DNA of 64,000 nt from Farysia itapuensis (lineage: Eukaryota > Basidiomycota > Ustilaginomycetes > Ustilaginales > Ustilaginaceae), in NCBI GenBank assembly GCA_023212645.1, contig JALBYC010000032.1, forward strand, positions 62,001-126,000. Direction: 5' to 3'. The notes below the pieces were generated by a model. The model made no database searches. It saw only the letters and a list, made by a program, of their open reading frames with translations, and was not told the DNA's origin. Made by a program: the position numbers and the translations under genes. This document shows, piece after piece, positions 40,580 through 50,674 of the stretch (the first letter of the stretch is position 1; every line of letters begins with the position of its first letter).

Positions 40580-42028
40580 TTATTGCGCACTTTGCTGCTG
40601 CTGCTGCGCCCCGCCCCGGGCGCCGGGTCCACGGTGCCTGTGCGGCACCGTGTTGCTGAAGTTTTCGTTTTGCGGGATGGCGGCGGCATGCATGGCTTTT
40701 TGGCCAGGTGGGATGACGGGCCGGCCTTCTTGTCGGTTGCCGTTCTGCGCGTTTCTGCTGCCCTCCGTTTCTTGGATGAGCGACGGGGCGACATACAGAC
40801 TCTTGTCGATATTGCTGGGGATAGGCTGGATTTCTGTTCCGAGCTCTTGCTCGATGCGGTACAGGTTGAAACGGTCTTCGTAGGTGATGAGATTGATGGC
40901 GAGGCCAAGGTGGCCGAAACGACCGGAACGGCCAATGCGATGCAGATACGTCTCTGCGTTCTTGGGGAAATCAAAGTTGATGACGACATTGACAGCTTGG
41001 ATATCAATACCTCGGGTCAGCAGGTCTGAGCAGACCAGGTTACGGCAGGCGCCGTTGCGAAAGTCGTGAAAGACACGGTTGCGGTGAGATTGCAACATCT
41101 TGGCGTGCGAGTAGAAGCAGCTGTAGCCGAGCTCTGTGATCTTCTTGGCCAGAAGCTCGACTCGATTGGTCGAGTTGCAGAAAATGATGGACTGGTTGAT
41201 TTGCAGTTTGGAGAAAAGGGTGTTGAGGCAATGCACCTTTTGGCGCTCCTCGACAAAGGCATAGTACTGTGTGACACCGCGCAGCGTCAATTCGTCCATC
41301 AAATTAATCTCGTACGGCTTGACCATGTTTTTGTCCTTGAAATCTTTGACAATGAGGGGGAAAGTGGCCGAAAAGAGCATGACTTGACGTTCTTTGGGCA
41401 AAAAGCTGAGCAGTTGCTCCATGACGGGCGTAAATTCAGGCGACAGCAGCTTGTCGGCCTCGTCCATGACAAAGGTGGTGCACTGGCTGAGATCTGCGAT
41501 GCCCTTGCCTGCGAGATCCAAGATACGGCCGGGCGTGCCGACGAGCATGTGTACAGTCTGACCGAGACGCAGGATGTCGTCTCGTAATGTTGTGCCTCCG
41601 GTGGTCACCATGACTTCGACGCCCAGGTGTTTGCCAAGTGTTTTGGCGACCTGACTTGTCTGCAGGGCGAGTTCACGTGTGGGTACCAGGAGCACTGCCT
41701 GGATCTTGTTCTTCTTCGTATTGAGTTTCTCGAGCGATGGGATCACGTAGGCGGCAGTCTTGCCCGTGCCGTTCTTTGCGCGCGCCAAAACATCACGACC
41801 GGTAAGGGCGATGGGAATGGCCTCTTCTTGTATTGGTGAGGGTCGTTCGAAGCCAGCTTCAAAGATGCCCATCAGGAGCTCTCTTTTGAGAAAGTAGTCT
41901 TCGAATTCATTGCCTTTGGTGTTGAGCACGTCTTCTGTCTGTGGGCGTTCATCTTTGGAGATTTTCGAGGTGATTTCCTGCTTCCAGGCGGCTTCCGACT
42001 GGCCGGGTGCTGGACCTGATGATGACAT
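40580..42028 (-). CDS. DHH1: DEAD-box RNA helicase Dhh1 (DDX6)
   Basis: 482 residues from the ATG at 42028. Upstream in-frame codons begin with TTG and are dropped. The Q-motif (G-F-E-R-P-S-P-I-Q), Walker [25 protein letters not shown], and H-R-I-G-R-S-G-R are all intact. The N-terminal [15 protein letters not shown] is specific to Dhh1/DDX6. The protein represses translation and promotes decapping in P-bodies. The C-terminal tail (R-G-G-A-Q-Q-Q-Q-Q) is short and Gln-rich. It is divergent from PAM17 and converges with TFB5. Confidence 0.97.
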   Translation of the reverse strand: MSSSGPAPGQSEAAWKQEITSKISKDERPQTEDVLNTKGNEFEDYFLKRELLMGIFEAGFERPSPIQEEAIPIALTGRDVLARAKNGTGKTAAYVIPSLEKLNTKKNKIQAVLLVPTRELALQTSQVAKTLGKHLGVEVMVTTGGTTLRDDILRLGQTVHMLVGTPGRILDLAGKGIADLSQCTTFVMDEADKLLSPEFTPVMEQLLSFLPKERQVMLFSATFPLIVKDFKDKNMVKPYEINLMDELTLRGVTQYYAFVEERQKVHCLNTLFSKLQINQSIIFCNSTNRVELLAKKITELGYSCFYSHAKMLQSHRNRVFHDFRNGACRNLVCSDLLTRGIDIQAVNVVINFDFPKNAETYLHRIGRSGRFGHLGLAINLITYEDRFNLYRIEQELGTEIQPIPSNIDKSLYVAPSLIQETEGSRNAQNGNRQEGRPVIPPGQKAMHAAAIPQNENFSNTVPHRHRGPGARGGAQQQQQSAQ

Positions 42029-42208
42029 TGGTGCTTTTGGGCAGGCGCTAGGGGATGTGGTGGAACTGTGCAAGCGGGCGCGGGCGGATCCGAGTCCGAT
42101 CCCCTTTTTTCTTCAGCGCAGCGGGCAGCAGTGCGCACCACTGCGTACTTTGCGCGCAATTCGCACAACACTGCTCTAACACGCCTTTTCTTCTTCCTCA
42201 CACCCACC

Positions 42209-42857
42209 ATGCTCGCCAGACCAAAGCAAGCTGCCATGGCACAGCTGTGCGCCGCATCGTCGTCGCGACTCCCCAAACTTGCCTCAGGCTTTGCTACGAC
42301 CGCACTCTGCCAACAGGCGGCAAAGCAGACAGAGCTCGGGCCCAAGCCACTGACGTGGGACGAGTACTTGCAGCTTCGTCGATCACGGAGACTGGCAGGC
42401 CTGGTAACGACCATCCCTACGACACTCCTAGCTGGCGCCGCGGCAGGAAGCTACTTTCTGACGCTGGAAATTGACCCTAGCAACGCAATCGGCGGCATCG
42501 ATCCCATCTACATCAATGCCGGCCTCACACTCGCAGCCAGCGGCCTTGGCTGGCTGACCGGACCGACTGTCGGCACCAGCATCTGGAATACACTGCAGCG
42601 CAAGAACGCCAAGCAGATCGCTATCATGGACCACGAATTTTACGAGCACATCAAGCGCAATCGCGTCGACCCAACCCGACAGAGCATGCAGAACCCGGTG
42701 CCAGATTACTATGGCGAAAAGATCGGCAGCATCAAGCAGTACCGCCAGTGGCTCAGAGACCAAGTAAGCACTGCGTCCCTGCCCTTGGTTGAATACACAC
42801 TGACATGTCACACAGGCCGCATACAGGAGAAAAGCAGCTCATGGCCTTGATGTATAA
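42209..42857 (+). CDS. PAM17: Mitochondrial import motor subunit Pam17
   Basis: Exons 42209..42763 and 42816..42857 with a 52-nt intron (GTAAGC, CACTGACA, CACAG) give 198 residues (yeast 197). A presequence with no acidic residues (M-L-A-R-P-K-Q-A-A) is followed by L-T-W-D-E-Y-L-Q-L-R-R-S-R-R, two membrane spans, and P-D-Y-Y-G-E-K-I-G-S-I-K-Q-Y-R-Q-W-L-R-D-Q; the short last exon adds A-A-Y-R-R-K-A. All are Pam17 hallmarks. Pam17 links the TIM23 channel to the Hsp70 motor in the inner membrane. Its stop is 5 bp from the end of the convergent MTF1-like gene. Confidence 0.95.
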
Positions 42858-42862
42858 TTTCA

Positions 42863-44407
42863 TTACCTTTGTTTCTCCATCGGAGTCGCCTCGAACAGGA
42901 CTTGGGGACGGAACGGCCATCGCTCAAATGTTTTCGCGAGACAGGCCCATTGTTCGTTGGTAAGATCTTTGACGCGGTGATCTGGAAGCACCATTTCTTC
43001 GGGACGAATACGTCCTGCCTCGACATCTTCTTTGCCCATCTTCTTAAGAATGTTTTGGCCGCCAGGCGCGACGTGGGTCAGCGCTTCACCTACTGTATGA
43101 TTGCGCAAAACAAACAGGTTGCGCGTGATGAACTCCAGCGCTTCCATATCCACGCCCGTGACCAAGGGCTTGACTCGGGGCGTGACGCTGAGCATCACCA
43201 CGCCAGTGCGCTTGCGCGCCGAGGCAGAATTGTCGTTGGAGATAGCGTTACTGGACTGGTGTGATTGGCGCGGACCAGTGGCCAACGTGGTTGGGAAAAA
43301 GTGCTGCTCACGAGGTAGCAGCTCACTGATCGGCTTGATGATTTCGACATCAGCAAGACACTGGGTGATGGTTCCAAGTCTGCCCCTTTCGGTACTGCCC
43401 CCTGCCTTGGACACCAGTCTCTTGGCTAGCGCGTCGCCGCAGATGATGCCCAGCTTTATGCGTCCGTATCGAAAGAACCAGCCGCGATTGGCAATGCTCG
43501 AGATGATCTGAGCAAACAGCTGTTCGCCATACACTGTGTTGGGTAATTGCGCGACTACCACAAGAGGAGACAGCTTTGTCCAGCTCAGATCCTTGTGATC
43601 GGGTGGGGGGATTGCATCGTCACAAAGATCGATACAGGTCTTGTCGGATTTGCGGATTCGGTTCTGTAAGTGGGCCAGCATGCCCTTCTGTACCACCTCG
43701 TTGTACGTTTTCCAGGCATAGATGGACGACGGCAGGATCTCGAGTCGGTCGCCCTCGCCCTTTTTTGCAAGAACGGCTTTGAGATCTTCGAGGTTGGCAG
43801 CGTAAGAAGCTGCATTCTCGAGTGCCACCACCTTTTCTACGTGCGGTAGTTTGAGCAGCTCACTTGTTATTGTCCCCGCACCGGGATACCCTTCTATGAC
43901 AGTGACTTTTTCGCCGTTGCGCTCAGAAGAGTCTAGCCCTAGTGCGGCAATGAACTCGCGAATCGTAGCTTGGTTGCTAGCAAAGTATCGATATGCAGCC
44001 TGGAATGATCTAGATGCTTGTAGTTTTGTCTTCCACTCTTCTCGCTTCGGTAAATGCTCGTACACCATGTGTCGCAGAACTTCGGACAGAGCCTGGTGGG
44101 TGGCCGTTGCTTCAGCAATCTGTTCTGCTCTTTCCTCTGGTGTGTTGGCTGCTTTAAGAGGGTAGTACTTGCTGTGCGATCTTGGAATATCAAGCACATC
44201 CAGCTGCAGTCGATTTGCCTCTGATTCTACAGGCCTGCGAGCTCGCAGCTCCTGCAACGCTGTCGCTTGTGACGATTCATGACGGTGTCCGCAGCTAATT
44301 GATGTCGGTGGTAGCGCTCTGCGCTTTAATTCAGCCAGAGGTGCTGTCTTTGGACAGCGTCTATGCAGGACCTCTGCCAAGCGTCCAGGAAAGCTTGGAC
44401 CCGACAT
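42863..44407 (-). CDS. MTF1: Mitochondrial transcription factor Mtf1-like (rRNA adenine dimethylase fold)
   Basis: 514 residues from the ATG at 44407; the open frame reaches further up, but this start gives a basic leader and leaves a 103-bp promoter shared with the J-protein gene. The methyltransferase-type glycine motif is altered to V-I-E-G-Y-P-G-A-G-T-I-T-S-E-L-L (about residue 180), followed by V-V-A-L-E-N. The middle motif L-P-N-T-V-Y-G-E-Q-L-F-A-Q-I replaces the N-L-P-Y loop of active KsgA/Dim1 dimethylases. This fits Mtf1, which kept the fold but acts as the promoter-melting partner of mitochondrial RNA polymerase. Active rRNA methylation (TFB1M) is a less likely alternative. Confidence 0.75.
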   Translation of the reverse strand: MSGPSFPGRLAEVLHRRCPKTAPLAELKRRALPPTSISCGHRHESSQATALQELRARRPVESEANRLQLDVLDIPRSHSKYYPLKAANTPEERAEQIAEATATHQALSEVLRHMVYEHLPKREEWKTKLQASRSFQAAYRYFASNQATIREFIAALGLDSSERNGEKVTVIEGYPGAGTITSELLKLPHVEKVVALENAASYAANLEDLKAVLAKKGEGDRLEILPSSIYAWKTYNEVVQKGMLAHLQNRIRKSDKTCIDLCDDAIPPPDHKDLSWTKLSPLVVVAQLPNTVYGEQLFAQIISSIANRGWFFRYGRIKLGIICGDALAKRLVSKAGGSTERGRLGTITQCLADVEIIKPISELLPREQHFFPTTLATGPRQSHQSSNAISNDNSASARKRTGVVMLSVTPRVKPLVTGVDMEALEFITRNLFVLRNHTVGEALTHVAPGGQNILKKMGKEDVEAGRIRPEEMVLPDHRVKDLTNEQWACLAKTFERWPFRPQVLFEATPMEKQR

Positions 44408-44510
44408 GATTTTAGCCAAGGTGGGCTGCAGCGTCACCCATAATTTCTTCTTGAGCGGCCGCCAAAAAAAATAATGTCGGAAGTCGGGATGCACTAACTC
44501 CACCACCACC

Positions 44511-45491
44511 ATGTCGTCGAGCGAACTGCAGGACAGCTTTCGTGTCTTGGGTCTGTCGGCTTCTGCCACAGATGTAGAGATTCGAAAGGCGTACCGCAAG
44601 CTCTCTCTGCGCTATCATCCCGACAAGGCTGGCAAAGATGTGGATCCCATCCTTGCTGCTGACCGGTTTCACAAAATCAACTTTGCCTACGAGACGCTCA
44701 TGGATCCAGCTGCGCGAGCCAGAGCTCAGCAACAGCTGGCAGACGACGCCGCAAAACGTGAGCGCCAAGACAAGTACGAGGGAAAGCGCAGACACATGGC
44801 AGACGAACTCGAAAGGGGCGAACAGGAGGCTGTTACCAGGAAAAGCGACTTGCTCCGACGTAGCCGAGAACGACAAGAGACGATCGCCAAGCTCAGAGAA
44901 GAGGCACGCAAGATGATTTTGCAGAAACAGGCAGAGATGCGAGCCGCGCGCAACAGTAGCGCGGTGGCGGCTGATCAGCAGGCGGCTGAACGAGGGCCTC
45001 TTCTGCAGCCACTGGACAAGACAGTGCGCATACGCTTTCCCAGTTCGCAATTCTCACACTTCGCAGGCAGTGCGTCGGTTCCCTCAACACCTTTGGCTAC
45101 CCCCTTGGCGTCTGCACTCACGTCACAATTTGGCATACTGGAGCACCTTCAGTTCCAATTACCAGCGCCTGGCAAAAAGACGAAGCGGGAGGTGACGGCA
45201 TTGGCCTCATTTGCCCATTTCAAGGACGCTTGGCATGCTGTCACTATCGGGAGCGAGCTGCGAGGCACCGACTTGCTCGAAGACGCCTTTATCGGCTGGG
45301 CCAATACCGAGCCATCACGAGTTCAGTGGTACACCAACATGGGCCTAACTCATGCAGACATTGATCGCGAAACTGGTCGAGACACTGGACGCGAAACTCG
45401 ACCAACGTCCATCGTCCCGCCAGAGTACGAACACGCCACCTTGCAGAGGTTGCTCGATGCAGAGCAAGCACGTACACAAACAGTCACCTGA
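44511..45491 (+). CDS. J-domain splicing-related protein (DNAJC17/Cwf23-like)
   Basis: 326 residues. The J domain (residues 5-75) contains the H-P-D triad in R-Y-H-P-D-K-A-G. A long charged helix (75-160, K/R/E-rich) follows. Residues 175-250 look like an RNA-recognition fold (T-V-R-I-R-F, then F-G-I-L-E-H-L-Q-F-Q-L, then V-T-A-L-A-S-F-A-H-F-K-D-A-W-H-A-V). J domain + coiled helix + RRM is the DNAJC17 plan, a spliceosome-associated Hsp70 co-chaperone (Cwc23 in yeast lacks a clear RRM). Not a membrane or mitochondrial J-protein, since no leader is present. Confidence 0.8.
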   Translation: MSSSELQDSFRVLGLSASATDVEIRKAYRKLSLRYHPDKAGKDVDPILAADRFHKINFAYETLMDPAARARAQQQLADDAAKRERQDKYEGKRRHMADELERGEQEAVTRKSDLLRRSRERQETIAKLREEARKMILQKQAEMRAARNSSAVAADQQAAERGPLLQPLDKTVRIRFPSSQFSHFAGSASVPSTPLATPLASALTSQFGILEHLQFQLPAPGKKTKREVTALASFAHFKDAWHAVTIGSELRGTDLLEDAFIGWANTEPSRVQWYTNMGLTHADIDRETGRDTGRETRPTSIVPPEYEHATLQRLLDAEQARTQTVT

Positions 45492-45511
45492 TATACCCTT
45501 GACGTGCAATA

Positions 45512-46305
45512 CTATCTGCGTTTGAGCGCTGCAAACCGAGCTTCGAGAGAGTCGTACTGTTCCTTGGCTCCTGCTGCGGCTGGTTTGGGTGTCTCGGCTT
45601 TCTCGTTTGCGGCTGTGCTTGGAGGCTCCGTGCCCACATCGTTTTCGGCTTTTTCCGACGCTTGCTCTTGAGCCTCGGGCACATCAGGTTCTGCTGCTAC
45701 TTGGGTCTCGGGCAAAAGTTCGGAGGAGAAAGGGACATCGTACGTCTTGCAGATCTCGTAAATGTAGAGATCGACCAGTTTCGGGTCGGGAGTGTCGACG
45801 ACCAGCTTGTTCATGACTCGATCTGGCACGCAGTTGTCAGTGTTGTCCATAACATCCTGGGAAAACTCTCGACCGTAGCGCGACATGAGCAAGTCACGAA
45901 GTACATGAAGTTCCTTGAGCTCTGTCCTTGGGGCTGCATGGATGATGGATGCGAGTGCAGGAGCGATACTCGGATCAGGCTCCCGCACAGGCAAGTCCAG
46001 CAGTGCGAAGCGTGCCAAGAGGGTTTCCGAATATAGCTCCATCAGCTCGAGCAGCTCCAGATGGATGTCTTCCGAAATGATCCCTTCCGTCTTGATGCGT
46101 GCGGTCTCGAGCTTTCCCTTTTCGATCAAGGCGGCGATATCGCGCCGTGACTGCTTCAGCATGGCTTCCTATATCACACAAGTCAGCATCGCGAAGCAGA
46201 TCAGGCAGTAGCGGCTTTGCTTACCTTTTTGTCCTGGAGCATCTTGCATCTTTGAACAGTGAGCTTGAGCTGCACCTTGGTGCGTGCACTGTTGTACGGC
46301 GCCAT
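45512..46305 (-). CDS. IST1: ESCRT-III-related protein Ist1
   Basis: Exons 46305..46225 and 46168..45512 with a 56-nt intron (GTAAGC...TATAG) give 245 residues. Exon one has M-A-P-Y-N-S-A-R-T-K-V-Q-L-K-L; exon two has S-R-R-D-I-A-A-L-I-E-K-G-K-L-E-T-A-R-I-K and E-L-K-E-L-H-V-L-R-D-L-L-M-S-R-Y-G. These helices are the Ist1 core, which binds Did2 and Vps4 to tune ESCRT-III disassembly at endosomes. The C-terminal 70 residues are acidic and low in complexity. No clear MIT-interacting motif was found in the last residues, which is a little unusual. Promoter shared with PRI1. Confidence 0.95.
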
Positions 46306-46411
46306 GGTAGCTGGTCAGGACTCGGCTCACGACTGGACAGAGTGACGGGTAACTCGGCCAGTTCGGACCTCACCAAATTTGCCAAATTGTCGGTGCGGGC
46401 AATGTTAGGCT

Positions 46412-46451
46412 GGTGGACGCGAGGTGTCGCGTCAAAATTGACGAGACGCGT
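46412..46451. promoter_or_regulatory. MluI cell-cycle box (ACGCGT) and related sites upstream of PRI1
   Basis: A perfect ACGCGT lies at 46446-46451, 34 bp before the PRI1 ATG, with GACGCGA at 46416 and TCGCGTC at 46427. MCB sites of this kind control DNA-replication genes through MBF in yeasts. They lie between PRI1 and the divergent IST1, much closer to PRI1. Confidence 0.5.
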
Positions 46452-46484
46452 AAATGAGTTTCTTTACCACACAACACCTCCGAC

Positions 46485-47939
46485 ATGGCAGCTGCAGTCC
46501 AGTATGCGCCCGTGCCAGCGGCACGACCCCCGCCTCCAGAGATGGACCTCGAGTTTGACCACTTCGATGACGCTGCTTTTGCGTCGATCGATGAGCGCGC
46601 CATCGAGGTGCGCGATTCTTCGGATCCCATGTCTATGCTCTCGTTTTACCGCCGCTTGTTCCCATGGAAACAGCTGTATGCCTGGCTCAACCAAGACTTG
46701 CCCCACATGGCCGCCTCAAAGAGCTTCACCCATCGCGAATTTGCATTCACGCTGCAGAACGAAGCGTATCTGCGATACAACTCCTTTTCCTCCGCTGAAG
46801 AGCTCAAAAAGGAAGTCTGCCGCCTTAATCCAGCGCGTTTCGAAATCGGACCGGTATACACCGCCAAACCGAAAGACCGCAAGACAGTGCAAAAGGCGTC
46901 GTTCAAGCCCGTGATGCGCGAGCTGGTGTTTGATATCGACATGACCGATTACGACGAAGTCCGCACCTGTTGCTCGGGCAAAGGAATCTGCAAGCGCTGC
47001 TGGGCGTTTATTGCCGTTGCTGTCGACGTCCTCAACCAGGGTCTGCGGGAGGACTTTGGATTCAAGCATCTCCTATGGGTATACTCTGGTCGACGAGGTA
47101 TCCATTGCTGGATCTCGGACAAAGGGGCCTGCGAACTTGCCGACGACGCGCGCAAGGCGATTGTCGGATGGCTCGAAGTGATCAAGGGCAGTGCGCAGCA
47201 AGTGAAAAAAGTCGATGGCGGTTGGGTGCCTACTGGAGCGACGCGAAGCCTTCACCCAAGTCTCAGAAGAGCGATTGGCGGCGAGGGAGCCGAGAGCGGC
47301 CCTCTGCGACTTGCTTTCGTCGACATCATTCTCAAAGACCAGGACTGCTTCAGAGACGAAAAGCAGTGGGAGACCCTGTTGCAGCTCTTGCCGTCCTCGG
47401 AAATCGAGGTGATTGAGAAGCTGCGCAACAAGTGGCAACGCAAGCGAAGCAGTCTGGAAAAGTGGCAAGACATTATCGAAGTTGCCAGCAAGTCGGGCGA
47501 CCACAAGATGGAAAAGATCTGGCGTCCGTGTCTGGAAGACATTGTGCTCCAATACACATATCCCCGAATTGACGCCGAGGTGTCCAAACATATGAACCAT
47601 TTGCTCAAAAGTCCCTTTGTCGTACATCCGGCCACAGGCAGGGTGTGTGTTCCCATCGACCCGAGCAAAGTGCACGAATTCGACCCGGAAACCAGTTGCC
47701 CGACGGTCGCCCAGCTACTCCGAGAGCTCAACGCATTCGAGCATTCCAAGGTTCCAGAAGCGCCAGCGACGAGCAACTACAAGTCCACGGACGCAACACA
47801 GCAAGTCACTCTCCGTCAAGACTGGGAAAAGACCAGTTTGCGTCCGTTTGTCGAAATGTTTGAAAAGCACTGCAATGCCATTGCCAAGGAAACAAGGACG
47901 CAGCGCAAAGCCCAGCAACAGGAGAACACCGACTTTTGA
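46485..47939 (+). CDS. PRI1: DNA primase small (catalytic) subunit
   Basis: 484 residues, no intron. The catalytic acid pair is in L-V-F-D-I-D-M-T-D-Y-D (about residue 148-158). It is followed by the zinc site C-C-S-G-K-G-I-C-K-R-C-W, the S-G-R-R-G-I-H-C-W motif and the metal/nucleotide-binding F-V-D-I-I-L-K-D. Early conserved F-T-H-R-E-F-A-F-T is also present. Pri1 makes the short RNA primers that polymerase alpha extends, working with Pri2. Length compares with 409 in yeast; extra residues are in the N-terminus and C-terminal tail. Confidence 0.97.
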   Translation: MAAAVQYAPVPAARPPPPEMDLEFDHFDDAAFASIDERAIEVRDSSDPMSMLSFYRRLFPWKQLYAWLNQDLPHMAASKSFTHREFAFTLQNEAYLRYNSFSSAEELKKEVCRLNPARFEIGPVYTAKPKDRKTVQKASFKPVMRELVFDIDMTDYDEVRTCCSGKGICKRCWAFIAVAVDVLNQGLREDFGFKHLLWVYSGRRGIHCWISDKGACELADDARKAIVGWLEVIKGSAQQVKKVDGGWVPTGATRSLHPSLRRAIGGEGAESGPLRLAFVDIILKDQDCFRDEKQWETLLQLLPSSEIEVIEKLRNKWQRKRSSLEKWQDIIEVASKSGDHKMEKIWRPCLEDIVLQYTYPRIDAEVSKHMNHLLKSPFVVHPATGRVCVPIDPSKVHEFDPETSCPTVAQLLRELNAFEHSKVPEAPATSNYKSTDATQQVTLRQDWEKTSLRPFVEMFEKHCNAIAKETRTQRKAQQQENTDF

Positions 47940-48283
47940 CCATCTTTCCGCTACTTTCGTCCACACTTGCATTAGCATCCATCTCATCATTCCGCTGTCC
48001 GTCCAAGCAACACTAGCATCACCGGCGAGGGACTGACTGACTGTGTGCGGATTGATTGAGTACGCGGTGCTGGCTGACTCGAATAGGCGTGTTCAATTTC
48101 CGACTCCCGATCACAATTGTTCCCGCCTTCTTCCACTCTCCCACGCTATACAGAACCACGTTCGCGAGATCTTTCCCTAGTCGATCTTGGCAATTCCACA
48201 GCCAGCGTCTTGCTTCTTCGCTGTAGGAGGCTGCGCAAGACTCAAGACCTTGGCACAAGCATCGGGTCCTCACATCTTCCGGC
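47940..48283. promoter_or_regulatory. Intergenic region between PRI1 and the STRAP-like gene
   Basis: 344 bp holding the PRI1 3' side and the promoter of the next plus-strand gene. Nothing beyond mixed sequence and short spurious frames is seen. Confidence 0.4.
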
Positions 48284-49255
48284 ATGTCTTCCGCTCAAAA
48301 GTCGGTGCCGCTCACATGCTCGGGCCACACAAGACCTGTAGTGCATCTCGAGTTCTCGGAATTGCAGGACGATGGAACGTATTCACTGCTGTCGAGCTGC
48401 AAGGACGGCAATCCCATGCTTCGAGACTGGCTGGGCGACTGGGTGGGCACCTTTCTCGGTCACAAGGGAGCAGTGTGGTGCGGTAAGCTGTCCGGGGGCG
48501 ACGCGTCCATCGCGGTGACTGGCAGTGCCGATTTTTCCGCCAAAGTATGGGACACCTTCACCGGCGAGTGTCTGCACACCTTCCCACACGACCACATTGT
48601 TCGCACTGTGAGCATCAACCCGCAAGGCACAAAGGTGGTCACAGCAGGCAACGAAAAAAAGCTTCGTCTGTTCGATCTACAACGCCCAGACGCCCAACCG
48701 GACGTGTTCTTGTTCGACGACGCAAAGGGCATCGCTCATGACGGTACAATCAAGAGCACCGTATGGCATCGCAATGGATCGCAAGAAAGCAACGCTGTAG
48801 TATCGGCAGGGGAAGACAAGGTCATTCGTTGGTGGGACACCAGGACTCTGCAGAAAACGCACGAAATGAGCTTCACCGAGCCCATTTCAAGCATGGAGCG
48901 CTCAACAGGCTGCCTCGGGGAACTGCTCAGCGTAACCTCTGGCAAAGAAGTCTACTTTATCGACGCCAACACTCGCCAGATCCGCGCACATCACACTTTG
49001 TCCGTCCCCGTGTCATCGGCATCACTCCACCCGACGCTCGCCGACAGATTTGTAGCTGGGTCATCTGGTGACGGGTGGGTGCGAATTTTTGATTTCGCCT
49101 CGGGACAGGAGCGAGAGTTGCACAAGGGGCATCATGGTCCAGCGCATGTTGTCAGCTACAGTCCAGACGGCGAGTTGGCAGCATCGGGAAGCGAAGATGG
49201 CACCATCCGACTGTGGCAGACATGGCCGTCGAAAAAGTACGGTCTGTGGACATGA
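48284..49255 (+). CDS. WD40-repeat protein, STRAP-like
   Basis: 323 residues forming about seven WD40 repeats. Examples are T-C-S-G-H-T-R-P-V at the start, S-A-D-F-S-A-K-V-W-D, A-G-E-D-K-V-I-R-W-W-D, and S-G-S-E-D-G-T-I-R-L-W-Q near the end. The first repeat with D-G-N-P-M-L-R-D-W-L-G-D-W-V-G-T-F-L-G-H is characteristic of STRAP/UNRIP, a partner of the SMN complex and of cap-independent translation in animals. The fungal role is not known to me. It converges with MRPL35; 38 bp separate the stops. Confidence 0.88.
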   Translation: MSSAQKSVPLTCSGHTRPVVHLEFSELQDDGTYSLLSSCKDGNPMLRDWLGDWVGTFLGHKGAVWCGKLSGGDASIAVTGSADFSAKVWDTFTGECLHTFPHDHIVRTVSINPQGTKVVTAGNEKKLRLFDLQRPDAQPDVFLFDDAKGIAHDGTIKSTVWHRNGSQESNAVVSAGEDKVIRWWDTRTLQKTHEMSFTEPISSMERSTGCLGELLSVTSGKEVYFIDANTRQIRAHHTLSVPVSSASLHPTLADRFVAGSSGDGWVRIFDFASGQERELHKGHHGPAHVVSYSPDGELAASGSEDGTIRLWQTWPSKKYGLWT

Positions 49256-49293
49256 AATACAAGCCATCTGCATTGCAATATGTGTGTGAGGCA

Positions 49294-50477
49294 CTAGAAC
49301 CACTTGCTGCTACTGACGCCGATAGCTTTCCGGATTCTGTCAGCTCGTGGAGGATGCTTGTAGTTGGGCTCCGTTGTCTCTGTGGAAACGGCAAAGGGGT
49401 AAGCGGGCTGCATCTTTGCTCGATTCTCAGATACGTACTCAAAATGTCAGCGTAGATGGTAGAGACAGTGCTGGCTGCTTCCTTGCTCCATTCTTCACGC
49501 CAGAAATGGATGCCGGCCGGGGTCAGCTGTCTGTCGCGAACAAAGTCGGCAACGCTTAGGTCCTCCTTCTGCTCTTCCGTCAACGGGATAGTAGGAGCAC
49601 CACCCTCTGGCTCTTCAAAGGCGATGACAGTGTATCGATGGTAAGGTGTGCCGTGTTGAGGGTGCGGTGGGATGTAGTCGACCTCCATGTCGGACTTGAG
49701 GTCGACCGGAGCAAGGTCGGTGGCATTGACTGGAATCCCAGACTTGAGCGCATGAACTTTGGTTGTGAAGGACTGCGTTTCTGCATTGGGTGAATCGGGG
49801 TCGACCATGAGGAGCGTGTACTTTTTCGTGTCTGTGTGGAAAGCGGTGATGTTGATCTTTGGTGCCTGTACAGAATGCATGGGATCCACCATGCATCCGA
49901 CCAGCACATCCCCGCCCCCAGCCTCGTGGTCAGTGAAGCCAGATCCAGTGCCGAATGCGACTTGAAGATCGACGGTAGGAGTGATAGCTGGCAAAACGTC
50001 TGGCATGACAAACATGATCTGCACTCGTTGCATAATCCTCTCGAGTATTCCTGTAGTGCGCCAAATGTTTTCGCGCATGTGGCGAAAGGTGGGATTGGAA
50101 GCATCGTACGCCGTAGCGTCTTGAGAGGTGTATTGGGCAAGAACAGCGGGGTCGTTGATTTCTGAAGCAATGTGCAGGCTCTCCCTAAGTTGCGCCTTTT
50201 CAGCCTCTGTCAACGATGATGTCGATGGTGTGGATCCAACCTTGGCGATCTGTTCGCGTACGCCTTGGCTGTGAGTAGAGAGAAAGGCTAGCGCCTCATC
50301 GTAAGCTGCGAGCGTGCCCGGAGGAATCACCGGTTTCCATGATGACGATGATATTGGCGCAGACTCGGCGACAGAAGAAGATGAGAAGCGTGCCGAGATG
50401 TTCCTGCCGCGCTGTAGGGTTGAGCTGCGTAGCGAGCGTGTCAGGGCTCTCGATAGAGCGGCAGTACCAGATGCCAT
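49294..50477 (-). CDS. MRPL35: Mitochondrial large-subunit ribosomal protein mL38 (MRPL35), PEBP fold
   Basis: Exons 50477..49439 and 49379..49294 with a 59-nt intron (GTACGT...CACAG) give 374 residues (yeast Mrpl35 is 367). A Ser/Arg-rich mitochondrial leader precedes a phosphatidylethanolamine-binding-protein domain with Y-T-L-L-M-V-D-P-D-S-P and Y-H-R-Y-T-V-I-A-F. The proposed last exon adds T-T-E-P-N-Y-K-H-P-P-R-A-D-R-I-R-K. Without the intron the frame would run on to 49152, overlapping the opposing gene by 104 bp with Ser-rich sequence. Ligand binding by the PEBP fold is not expected in the ribosomal form. Confidence 0.92.
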
Positions 50478-50674
50478 GACGTTGATGAGGAGAGCAAAAG
50501 CACGAAAAAGTGGAAAGCCAAAATCTGGGTTTGCGGCCCTGACAGCTTCCTTCTAGCCGTACGAGAAAGCACACGCTCACCGTGGGCTCAGTCAGGGTCC
50601 AGCGCTCAGCCTCGTTAGCATCCCAACACCAGCGCAAGTGGCAAGTGATGCGTCCAGGGTAGTCGCACACCATC

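Noticed and set aside
49152..49293. Read-through C-terminus of MRPL35 overlapping the STRAP-like gene
   Set aside because: The sequence is Ser-rich without family match; a standard intron at 49438-49380 gives the expected end.
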